NCBI RefSeq assembly: GCF_042684865.1
Contig: NZ_JBHUML010000002.1
Coordinates: 1,550,001-1,614,000 of the forward strand
Source: Salibacterium lacus
GTDB taxonomy: Bacteria > Bacillota > Bacilli > Bacillales > Marinococcaceae
Length of the DNA stretch: 64,000 nucleotides
Direction: 5' to 3'
A program made the position numbers and the translations under genes. Positions within the stretch are counted from its first letter, which is position 1. Each line of letters opens with the position of its first letter. This document shows, in pieces, positions 17,482 to 24,246 of the stretch. Below the pieces are notes generated by a model that saw only the letters and a program-made list of their open reading frames with translations, had not been told where the DNA came from and made no database searches.

Positions 17482-18662
17482 CAGCCCTCGTCCTCCTTCT
17501 TCGTTCCGTTCAGATCAATCCATTCACTGAAAAGACTGCGCAGCTGCTCCACATTCTCCACGCCGTCCTCATCCTGAAGCACCACCCGTTTTCCGAGATT
17601 CCGCTGCCGGCGCGCCTCTTCCACCGCTTCGCTTCTTCGTTCACGGCTGAATAAAATGCACGTCTGAGCGGGTTTTTCTCCTGTATAGCCGAGCGCTTCC
17701 ACAAGAAGGTCGAGACGGATGCCGAATCCGGTGGCGCGGCCCGGGCGTTCGAATTTTTCAAGCAGTTCATCGTACCGGCCGCCGCCTGCCAGTGGAAAAC
17801 CAAGCCGGCTTCCGTATCCTTCAAAGACAACACCGGTGTAGTAACTCATATGAAGCACAAGGTTAAAATCAAAAGTAACGTGCTGTTCCACTCCATAGCA
17901 CTCCAGCACATCACGGATCTGACGGAGGTTCTCGAGTGCTTCTGCGGCGTTGCCGTTATGAACGAGCGCGTCCGCTTCATCCAGTTTTTCCGCCCCGCCC
18001 CGCAGCTGGAGCAGCCCCAGCAGACGGTTTTCGTCCTCTTCGGGAAGCTCGAGCGATTTCACGTGCTGCCGGAATCCGACATGATTTTTTTCATATAAAA
18101 AGCGGCGCAGATTGTCCACCTGGTCATCGCTTGCGAGAACATCAAACAACAGGGCATTGACGTAACCGATATGGCCGACCGCCACCTGGAAATCTTCGAG
18201 TCCCGCTTCTTTCAGGGCGGCTGCCATCAACGCAATCACTTCTCCGTCTGCACTGGCGGTGCTGTCGCCTACCAGTTCCACGCCCATTTGTTCAAATTCA
18301 GCCGGCCGGCCGCCTTCGCGCTGCTGGGCCCGGAACACATTGGTGTGATACGACAGACGTATCGGAAAAGACTGCTCCTTCAGGCTCGATGCCGCAACTC
18401 TTGCGATCGGCGCTGTCATATCAGGACGCAGAACCAGGGTATGTCCCTGCTGGTCCAGCAGTTTGAAGAGCTGCTGGTCAAGAATGGCCGAGGCACGGCC
18501 TACCGTGTCGTAGTACTCCAGAGCGGGTGTTTCGATGGGAAGATACCCCCAGCTTCCAATTTCAGACTCCAGGCGGTCCGCCACCCCGCGTTTTGTCTGG
18601 TAATAAGCCGGAAGTGTATCCCGCATGCCTAGTGGTTTTTCAAACATAAATGGCTGAGTCAA
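17481..18662 (-). CDS. hisZ: ATP phosphoribosyltransferase regulatory subunit HisZ
   Basis: Histidyl-tRNA-synthetase-like protein without an aminoacylation role; it forms an octamer with short HisG and confers histidine feedback. The product is 393 residues with the class II-type core: PLGMRDTLP, LRPDMTAPIARV (motif 2 region near residue 80), FRAQQREGGRPAEFEQMGVELVG and the C-terminal motif LGFPLAGGGRYDELLEKF. It lacks an anticodon-binding domain of full HisRS length. First gene of the operon; AAAGGAG precedes the ATG. Confidence 0.96.
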   Translation of the reverse strand: MTQPFMFEKPLGMRDTLPAYYQTKRGVADRLESEIGSWGYLPIETPALEYYDTVGRASAILDQQLFKLLDQQGHTLVLRPDMTAPIARVAASSLKEQSFPIRLSYHTNVFRAQQREGGRPAEFEQMGVELVGDSTASADGEVIALMAAALKEAGLEDFQVAVGHIGYVNALLFDVLASDDQVDNLRRFLYEKNHVGFRQHVKSLELPEEDENRLLGLLQLRGGAEKLDEADALVHNGNAAEALENLRQIRDVLECYGVEQHVTFDFNLVLHMSYYTGVVFEGYGSRLGFPLAGGGRYDELLEKFERPGRATGFGIRLDLLVEALGYTGEKPAQTCILFSRERRSEAVEEARRQRNLGKRVVLQDEDGVENVEQLRSLFSEWIDLNGTKKEDEG

Positions 18663-18812
18663 AACGGGAACTCCTTTCGTATCGATGTATTTTGTTCACT
18701 GCATCTATTATGTATGCAGGGAAATAGTAGATTCCCTTTTTTCATTTCAAAATAGAAGAAACACGATGCTTTAGTCTGCTAATGCAATAGAGAGATAAAG
18801 TGTATATCATGT
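18663..18812 (-). other. his operon leader with two hairpins
   Basis: About 145 bases separate the predicted his transcription start from hisZ. The minus-strand leader can form GGGAA/TTTCCC near 18719-18736 and CTGCAT/ATGCAG at 18700-18720; the two share bases at the GCAGGGAAA junction and so may be alternative. No T-box consensus and no short histidine-rich leader peptide were seen. A role in control is inference. Confidence 0.4.
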
Positions 18813-18841
18813 AGTTTACACCCCTTCGCAGGCCGCGTCAA
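18800..18841 (-). promoter_or_regulatory. Candidate his promoter with palindrome over the -10
   Basis: Minus strand: TTGACG (18836-18841), a 17-base spacer, TAAACT (18813-18818). The 22-base sequence 18800-18821 begins GTGTA and ends TACAC, an imperfect palindrome covering the -10, a plausible repressor site. A TrpR-like his repressor (YerC/HisR) is known in Bacilli, but I cannot match this site to it. Confidence 0.55.
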
Positions 18842-18864
18842 TCGGGAAAGTAACCGATGAAAAA

Positions 18865-18905
18865 AGCCCTTTTCCGGCGCAGACGGGTGCACTGGTAAAA
18901 GGGCT
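18865..18905 (-). terminator. Intrinsic terminator of hprK-lgt-ppaX-yvoF
   Basis: AGCCCTTTT/AAAAGGGCT perfect 9-bp stem overlapping the yvoF stop, with A5 at 18860-18864 giving a T-run on the minus strand. Confidence 0.85.
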
Positions 18906-19389
18906 ATCTGGAGGTTTGAAGGAGCTGAAGCGGATTTCCTCCGACAACGGTCCCGGCCTCCACATCTTTATGGACGACCGAACCTGCCGCTACCACCGCA
19001 TGATCCCCGATCCGCACCCCGGGCAGAATAGTTGAATTCGCTCCAATCATGACGTGGTCGCCGATTTCAACGGCACCAAGCCGGTATTCGGTAATCAGGT
19101 ATTCATGCGCGAGAATCGTTGTGTTATATCCGATGACGCTGTTATTTCCTATCGATATCTTTTCAGGATACATCACATCCGGCATCATCATTAACGCAAA
19201 TGCCGTTTTGTCCCCTACCTGCATGCGCAGAAAAGTTCGGTACATCCAGTTTTTAAGCGGCAGAAAAGGAGTCAGGCGGGCGGTCTGAATGACAATGAAA
19301 TTTTTGACGACTTTCCAGAAAGACACCGTTTTGTACATCTGCCACAGGGAGTTCGAGGACTCGACCGGATACCGCTCCGTACGCCTCAT
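18904..19389 (-). CDS. yvoF: Left-handed beta-helix acyltransferase (YvoF-like)
   Basis: Hexapeptide-repeat acyltransferase, 161 residues, probably O-acetylating a small or envelope substrate; the acceptor is unknown. Repeats run from about residue 75 to the end (ISIGNNSVIGYNTTILAHEY, then VEIGDHVMIGANSTILPGV, then GDHAVVAAGSVV) and the C-terminus has the acetyl-CoA element GGNPLQL. The N-terminal 60 residues are helical with a hydrophobic face. The position after hprK-lgt-ppaX is the same as in B. subtilis. It overlaps ppaX by 4 bases. Confidence 0.85.
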   Translation of the reverse strand: MRRTERYPVESSNSLWQMYKTVSFWKVVKNFIVIQTARLTPFLPLKNWMYRTFLRMQVGDKTAFALMMMPDVMYPEKISIGNNSVIGYNTTILAHEYLITEYRLGAVEIGDHVMIGANSTILPGVRIGDHAVVAAGSVVHKDVEAGTVVGGNPLQLLQTSR

Positions 19390-20033
19390 GCCTGCTTCAC
19401 GCCAAGATACGAAAGAATGTCCGGCATTGTCTGCAGCATAATATCCGGCTCATAAGACTGCAGGTGTTCTTCTCCTTTAATGGTCCAGGCCACACCGGCT
19501 GTCGTCACCCCGGCGTTTTTTCCGGCAAGAATGTCATACTTGCTGTCTCCGACCATCATCGTTTCCCCGGGCTTTGATCCGAGCGCTGCCATCGCCCGCT
19601 CGAGCGGCTCCGGATCAGGTTTTGCCCGTTCTACATCGGCAAGCGTAATAACGGTTGGAAAATAAGGAGCCAGACCGGACGTCGCAAGGCCCATCAAGGC
19701 TGTTTCCTTTCGTTTTGTCGTCACCACAGCCAGATGATAACCCTGCTCGTGCAGGGTCTGGATGGTTTCTGTGACTCCCGCGTATTCTTCCAGCAGCGCA
19801 TCATGATGATCAAGTGTGAACTGCTGATACATCCCAATCATCTCCTCCGACCGATCAGGGTCGATGGCGCGGAAATTCTCGGGAAGGGGGGTGCCGATAA
19901 AGCCGATGATATCCTCCCGCGAATACCGCCCGGGATAATACGCGTCCAGCACGTGTTCAAACGAAGATATAATGAGGGGATTGGTGTTCACAAGCGTACC
20001 ATCAAAATCAAACAAAATCGTATCTACCTTCAT
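19386..20033 (-). CDS. ppaX: Pyrophosphatase PpaX (HAD family)
   Basis: Hydrolyses the pyrophosphate that HPr kinase/phosphorylase releases when it dephosphorylates Ser-P-HPr. The product is 215 residues. HAD motif I is LFDFDGTLVNTN (nucleophile Asp9, acid Asp11), motif II is the Thr in VVTTKRK, and motif III/IV is MMVGDSKYDILAGKNAG. The ATG at 20033 has GAGGAGG seven bases before it; the GTG-initiated longer frame is not needed. It is in the hprK operon, which supports this specific HAD assignment. Confidence 0.92.
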   Translation of the reverse strand: MKVDTILFDFDGTLVNTNPLIISSFEHVLDAYYPGRYSREDIIGFIGTPLPENFRAIDPDRSEEMIGMYQQFTLDHHDALLEEYAGVTETIQTLHEQGYHLAVVTTKRKETALMGLATSGLAPYFPTVITLADVERAKPDPEPLERAMAALGSKPGETMMVGDSKYDILAGKNAGVTTAGVAWTIKGEEHLQSYEPDIMLQTMPDILSYLGVKQA

Positions 20034-20057
20034 AGGATGCCTCCTCACGGTCCGTTT

Positions 20058-20924
20058 TTACTTTTTCCTGCTGGATGAAGATTTCTTTTTTGGTTTGGGC
20101 ACTCCGCTTCCATCCTCATCCAGATAACGCGCGGAGGCAAGGCCGGTTTTCCTGCGGTAGGCCCACACGAGAGCCGAACCAATAATCAGAACAACGGAAA
20201 TGACCTGGGCAGCCTGCAGGGTGTCACCGATCATCAAGCTGTCTGTCCGCATCGCCTCGATAAAAAAGCGGCCGGCGGAATACCAGATGAGGTAGCTCAG
20301 GAACAGTTCGCCCCGCTTCAGATTAACGCGCCGGAGCAGAAGCAGAAGAATAAGCCCGAGCACATTCCAGACGGATTCATACAGAAAGGTCGGGTGATAA
20401 TAGGTGCCATCAATGAACATCTGCTCGATGATGAATGGCGGAAGCTGCAGGTTCTCCAGAAAATCCCGGGTGACCGGGCCTCCGTGTGCCTCCTGGTTAA
20501 TGAAGTTACCCCAGCGTCCCACAGCCTGTCCCAAAATAATACTCGGAGCGGCAATGTCTGCCATTTTCCAAAACGATACCCCGCGTTTTCTTGTGAATAT
20601 GACGGCTGTGAGGGCGGCTCCAATCAGTCCGCCGTGAATGGCAAGACCGCCTTCCCATACAGCCAGTATCTCCCCGGGGTTATCCGCGTAGTATCCCCAC
20701 CGGAAGATCACGTAATAAAGGCGGGCGAATAATATCGAAACCGGAATGGCAAAAATAAGAAGATCTGCAAAAATATCTTTAGGAAGGCCTCGTTTTTTCG
20801 ATTCCCGGTTAGCAAGCAAAAACCCGAAGAGGGCTCCGAGCCCGATAAGAATGCCGTACCAGTAGACCGGCCACGACCCGATTTCAAACGCGACACGGCC
20901 AATCGGTGGTGCTGTATATATCAT
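20058..20924 (-). CDS. lgt: Prolipoprotein diacylglyceryl transferase
   Basis: Integral membrane enzyme that moves diacylglycerol from phosphatidylglycerol onto the lipobox cysteine of prolipoproteins. The 288-residue product has about seven hydrophobic segments. The Lgt signature GRWGNFINQEAHGG is near residues 137-150, and the conserved HGGLIGA loop is present. The C-terminus is a basic, serine-rich tail (KPKKKSSSSRKK). Predicted clients in this window include the lipoproteins at 35641-35985 and 43471-44589. Confidence 0.96.
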   Translation of the reverse strand: MIYTAPPIGRVAFEIGSWPVYWYGILIGLGALFGFLLANRESKKRGLPKDIFADLLIFAIPVSILFARLYYVIFRWGYYADNPGEILAVWEGGLAIHGGLIGAALTAVIFTRKRGVSFWKMADIAAPSIILGQAVGRWGNFINQEAHGGPVTRDFLENLQLPPFIIEQMFIDGTYYHPTFLYESVWNVLGLILLLLLRRVNLKRGELFLSYLIWYSAGRFFIEAMRTDSLMIGDTLQAAQVISVVLIIGSALVWAYRRKTGLASARYLDEDGSGVPKPKKKSSSSRKK

Positions 20925-20942
20925 CTGTCTTCTCTCCTATCC

Positions 20943-21878
20943 TTAAAAATCCTCCCGGTTCCCCTCTTCAATGACATCGGTGAGACGGTCGGAAAACTGC
21001 TTTGCTGTGTTGATTCCCATTCGCTTCAGACGGAAATTCATCGCTGCCACTTCAACAATAACAGCCAAGTTCCGCCCGGGCCGGACAGGAATCGTATACT
21101 TCGGTATTTCCGTGTCAATAACCTGAAGGGTTGCTTCTTCCAGGCCGAGACGGTCGTATGCTTTGTTTTCATCCCAGAGTTCAAGATGGATTGTCAGCCC
21201 GATACGTTTAAAGGGACGCACTGCTCCTGCTCCAAACAATGTCATTACATCAATGATACCCAGTCCCCGGATTTCAAGCAGGTGCCGTATCAGTTCCGGC
21301 GCGCTTCCGACAAGCGTATCTCCGTGCTGCTGGAAAATTTCAACCGAGTCATCCGCTACAAGCCGGTGTCCGCGGCGGACAAGGTCCAGGGCGGTTTCAC
21401 TTTTACCGACCCCGCTTGCTCCGGTTAACAGCACACCGATACCGTAGATATCAACGAGAACCCCGTGAACAGCGGTGGACTTTGCCAGCCGTGCCTCGAG
21501 AAAGTTGGTAAGCTGACTGCTCAGCCGCGTTGTCGTTACATCTGAACGCATGACCGGAACACCCACATTCTCGGCGCTTTCCAGAAGTTCAGGCGGCGCA
21601 ATCAACCCACGTGAAATAATAATGCCGGGTGTGTCATATGTACAAAGGTTCGTCATTCGTTCATTTTTTTCTTCTTCACTCAGCTGCTGGAAAAAAGAAA
21701 GTTCGGTGCGTCCAAGGAGCTGCAGCCGTTTGGCGGGATAATACGTAAAAAACCCGGCCATTTCGATTCCGGGCCGCGAAATGTCACTTGTCGTAATAGC
21801 CCGGTATACCCCGTCCTCCCCGGCGAGCACCTCCATATTGAATTGTTTTACTAAATCATTGGCGCTTACTTTAGGCAT
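20943..21878 (-). CDS. hprK: HPr kinase/phosphorylase
   Basis: Bifunctional sensor that phosphorylates Ser46 of HPr and Crh when fructose-1,6-bisphosphate is high and removes the phosphate when inorganic phosphate is high, thereby controlling carbon catabolite repression. The product is 311 residues. The P-loop GASGVGKSETALDLV lies near residues 150-165, followed by HRLVADDSVE and the HprK signature LEIRGLGIIDV-MTLFG. The ATG at 21878 has GAGGGG upstream. First gene of hprK-lgt-ppaX-yvoF. Confidence 0.96.
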   Translation of the reverse strand: MPKVSANDLVKQFNMEVLAGEDGVYRAITTSDISRPGIEMAGFFTYYPAKRLQLLGRTELSFFQQLSEEEKNERMTNLCTYDTPGIIISRGLIAPPELLESAENVGVPVMRSDVTTTRLSSQLTNFLEARLAKSTAVHGVLVDIYGIGVLLTGASGVGKSETALDLVRRGHRLVADDSVEIFQQHGDTLVGSAPELIRHLLEIRGLGIIDVMTLFGAGAVRPFKRIGLTIHLELWDENKAYDRLGLEEATLQVIDTEIPKYTIPVRPGRNLAVIVEVAAMNFRLKRMGINTAKQFSDRLTDVIEEGNREDF

Positions 21879-22262
21879 ACATACCCCTCTACCTTGGTCC
21901 ATCCCGGAGGACCATGCTCCGGAATCGAATCATCAGAATTTTTCTAGTTATGCTTCTATTATTGTAGCACGATTTCACCGTCTATTGGAAATCAGGTTTG
22001 GGAAAGGTTATGTCCAGCCGGGCAGATAAAGGGGCAGGCAGTGGACGCTAAATCATGGAACAGAAGCTTTAGTATCCACAAAAAGTGCTGCAAGGGACAT
22101 TAGACCGGCAGCCCGGACGAATAGGGACCCCCGGCCGTTCTCAAGGAACCACTACGGCCAAGTTTTGGCGCCGTAGTGTCCACAATAATGATGTTTTACA
22201 GACACAAAGCCTTTCTACTATCTGACAGCAGACGGAGACGAAGTACCGGATACCAAAAGAAA
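21879..22262. other. Intergenic region upstream of hprK, no gene seen
   Basis: About 380 bases without a convincing reading frame. A weak minus-strand promoter for hprK may be TTCCAA (21985-21990), 18 bases, TACAAT (21961-21966). A 9-bp inverted repeat CACTACGGC/GCCGTAGTG with an 11-base loop lies at 22150-22178 and lacks a T-run, so it is not an obvious terminator. I recognise nothing else. Confidence 0.5.
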
Positions 22263-22304
22263 GAGCGCTTCCGACAATCATTTTTGATCATCGGAAACGC
22301 TCTT
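22263..22304 (-). terminator. Intrinsic terminator of yvlBCD
   Basis: AGAGCG-TTCCGA paired with TCGGAA-CGCTCT (13-bp stem with one A/C mismatch) 15 bases after the yvlD stop, followed on the minus strand by TTTCTTTT. Confidence 0.85.
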
Positions 22305-22318
22305 CATCCTTTAGAGAC

Positions 22319-22681
22319 TCAGGACCGCTCCCTGCGCAGCGGCTCTACAATAAAGTTGTTGATAAGCACATTCAGCAGAGCAATAAGTACCGCTGCGAGC
22401 AAAGCCATGCCAAAGCTTGAAATCTCAAATAAATCCCCCATCAATTCGGATGTGAGCATGAGCAGTGCCGCATTGATGATAAAAACAAAGAAGCCGAGTG
22501 TCACTACCGTAATCGGCAGGGTCAAAATGACAAGCAGCGGACGAATCAGCATGTTAATGATGGACAGCAGCAGCGCCGCGGTAAACGCTGCCCCGGGACC
22601 ATCCAGTTCAAAACCGGGGAAGAAACCGGCCACGACCATCAGGGTTACCATGTTAACGAGAAACGGGACGAGACACCCCAT
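22319..22681 (-). CDS. yvlD: Phage-holin-family-4 membrane protein YvlD
   Basis: Small integral membrane protein of 120 residues with four hydrophobic segments (around residues 5-23, 32-55, 58-80 and 92-112) and a short basic C-terminus (EPLRRERS). It belongs to the YvlD/holin IV family, whose function is unknown; in B. subtilis yvlABCD belongs to the sigma-W envelope-stress regulon. It overlaps yvlC by one base and ends the operon. Confidence 0.9.
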   Translation of the reverse strand: MGCLVPFLVNMVTLMVVAGFFPGFELDGPGAAFTAALLLSIINMLIRPLLVILTLPITVVTLGFFVFIINAALLMLTSELMGDLFEISSFGMALLAAVLIALLNVLINNFIVEPLRRERS

Positions 22682-22881
22682 TATTCTACAGTGTCTCCCT
22701 CATTCGGCAGGACAAATGTGAGCACAAGGTAAGCGATGGGAACCGGGAAAAACCATGTTACAAAAAACAGAACAACGGTAATAATGCGGATCAGCGTCGG
22801 ATCCACTCCAAAGTAATCGGCAATTCCGCCGCATACCCCGGCCAGTTTTCGGTTTGTCCGGCTTCGAACTAATTTTTTCAT
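22681..22881 (-). CDS. yvlC: PspC-domain protein YvlC
   Basis: A 66-residue membrane protein with the PspC domain: KKLVRSRTNRKLAGVCGGIADYFGVD at the N-terminus in pieces RKLAGVCGG and YFGVDPTLIR, then one long hydrophobic segment (about 33-58) containing a proline, which is typical. PspC proteins sense or signal envelope stress. It is encoded between yvlB and yvlD and shares their sigma-W-type promoter. Confidence 0.93.
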   Translation of the reverse strand: MKKLVRSRTNRKLAGVCGGIADYFGVDPTLIRIITVVLFFVTWFFPVPIAYLVLTFVLPNEGDTVE

Positions 22882-22894
22882 CCTATCTGCCTCC

Positions 22895-24088
22895 TCAGCT
22901 GTCTTCGGGTTTCACAGAAATGGATCCGGTCTTCGTCTGTGCGTTCAGACGCAGACGCGGGGATGCTCCCATATTGGATGTGAAGCGCAGCGATTTCTGA
23001 ATAAAATCTTTCTTCTCTTCATGAATCTCCATATCGCTTAACGAATGATTATAGTTGCCCACATTGGTACGAAGGTGCCCTTCTGTTCTTATTTCCCGGG
23101 GTACTGTAACAAAAATACTCCCCGTTGTTGCAGAAAGGGCGGCTCTTGCATCCTGACTGACTCTCATTAATGCATCGATGGTGCCGTTGACCGACTCCGC
23201 CTCCAGATCGCGTATATCTGAATTCAGTTCAATCGTGCCGTTCATTGTTTTCACATCACCGACATCCAGACGGCCTCCCGTCACTTTGACCGGACCGTTC
23301 ACCGTTTCGAGGTGACATTTCATCGTATCCGGCTGTGTGATGGTGAGACTGCCGTTCACGGCTTTGGCGGAGAAACTGTTTACTTTTACATCTTCCCCTC
23401 TCAAGTGCCCGTTAAACGTGTACAGATGCAGGCTTTCATACGTCCGGCGCGGGACATACATTACGGCGTCGACTTTCAAGGCTTTCGTTCTCGTGTAGAA
23501 ACGCAGATGCGTGTCGTCCACTTCAAACACTGTTTCCTTCAAAAATTCCCGGCGTGCCTCTTCCCGGGTCCGGCTTTTGTATACTTTTACGTCACATTCA
23601 AGTTTCACATCCGCTTCATCCCAAGGTTTCCATTCGAGTGATCCATTTTCCAGCGATATATCAAGAGACGTCTGTTCCATGTTTTTGTGCTGGAAAATAT
23701 GATGCACTTCCTGGTATGGACCGAAATTAAAATCCAGATCCAGCTCTTTGATTTTCCGGACAGCACTGTCGATGAAATCAGAGAAACCGGTCGCTGCCCC
23801 TGAACTGTCTTCCTGCTTTTCCCGGTCCCACTCCGTATCCCAGCCCGAACGGCTGTCCTGACGGTTTCCGGAAGCCTGGGTCGGCAGACTGGTCTCCGCG
23901 GGAGCTTCTGTTTTCTCTTCATTCTGCCGGGAAGCACCTGACTCCGGACCGGAAACCGACCGGCTGTTTTCCTGCGTCTCTTTTTCCCCGTCGTCCGAAT
24001 TCATGGCTTGCAGCAGTTTGGTTCCGTCTTCAGGCGAAATCTTTCCGTCTTCCACCATTTTTAAGATCAGCTTGCGTTCTTCCTCCAT
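22895..24088 (-). CDS. yvlB: DUF4097 beta-strand repeat protein YvlB
   Basis: Cytoplasmic protein of 397 residues. The first 35 residues form a short helical SHOCT-like module (ILKMVEDGKISPEDGTKLLQAM). A charged, low-complexity linker with many Glu, Ser and Gln covers residues 30-110. The rest is DUF4097, a beta-helix of strand repeats (DVKVNSFSAKAVNGSLTI, HLETVNGPVKVTG, DVKTMNGTIELNS, DLEAESVNGTIDA). The biochemical role is unknown; the family pairs with PspC proteins, suggesting an adaptor that responds to membrane stress. First gene of the operon, with GGAAGGG before the ATG. Confidence 0.9.
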   Translation of the reverse strand: MEEERKLILKMVEDGKISPEDGTKLLQAMNSDDGEKETQENSRSVSGPESGASRQNEEKTEAPAETSLPTQASGNRQDSRSGWDTEWDREKQEDSSGAATGFSDFIDSAVRKIKELDLDFNFGPYQEVHHIFQHKNMEQTSLDISLENGSLEWKPWDEADVKLECDVKVYKSRTREEARREFLKETVFEVDDTHLRFYTRTKALKVDAVMYVPRRTYESLHLYTFNGHLRGEDVKVNSFSAKAVNGSLTITQPDTMKCHLETVNGPVKVTGGRLDVGDVKTMNGTIELNSDIRDLEAESVNGTIDALMRVSQDARAALSATTGSIFVTVPREIRTEGHLRTNVGNYNHSLSDMEIHEEKKDFIQKSLRFTSNMGASPRLRLNAQTKTGSISVKPEDS

Positions 24089-24156
24089 GATTGATCCCTT
24101 CCTTTTTAAGTAATATGAGGGTACGGTGCAACCATTCAGACTGTCTTACCTGTTTT

Positions 24157-24183
24157 TACGCAAACGGTGCCGGTACGGTTTCA
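24157..24183 (-). promoter_or_regulatory. Sigma-W-type ECF promoter of yvlBCD
   Basis: Minus strand: TGAAAC (24178-24183), 17 bases, CGTA (24157-24160), about 70 bases before yvlB. This is the ECF sigma-W consensus, and B. subtilis yvlABCD is a sigma-W operon, so motif and context agree. Confidence 0.82.
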
Positions 24184-24193
24184 GCTTCCCGGG

Positions 24194-24231
24194 AAAAATC
24201 AGCCGCTGCGCCGGCCGGCTTCGGGCAGCGG
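24194..24231 (-). terminator. Probable intrinsic terminator of uvrBA
   Basis: CCGCTGC/GCAGCGG stem with a GC-rich loop, 16 bases after the uvrA stop and followed by T5 on the minus strand. It separates uvrA from the sigma-W promoter. Confidence 0.65.
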
Positions 24232-24246
24232 ACGGACAGCGCCGTC

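Noticed and set aside
18663..18903. T-box riboswitch for the his operon
   Set aside because: No GGGTGGNACC-type T-box motif or antiterminator bulge was found in the leader.
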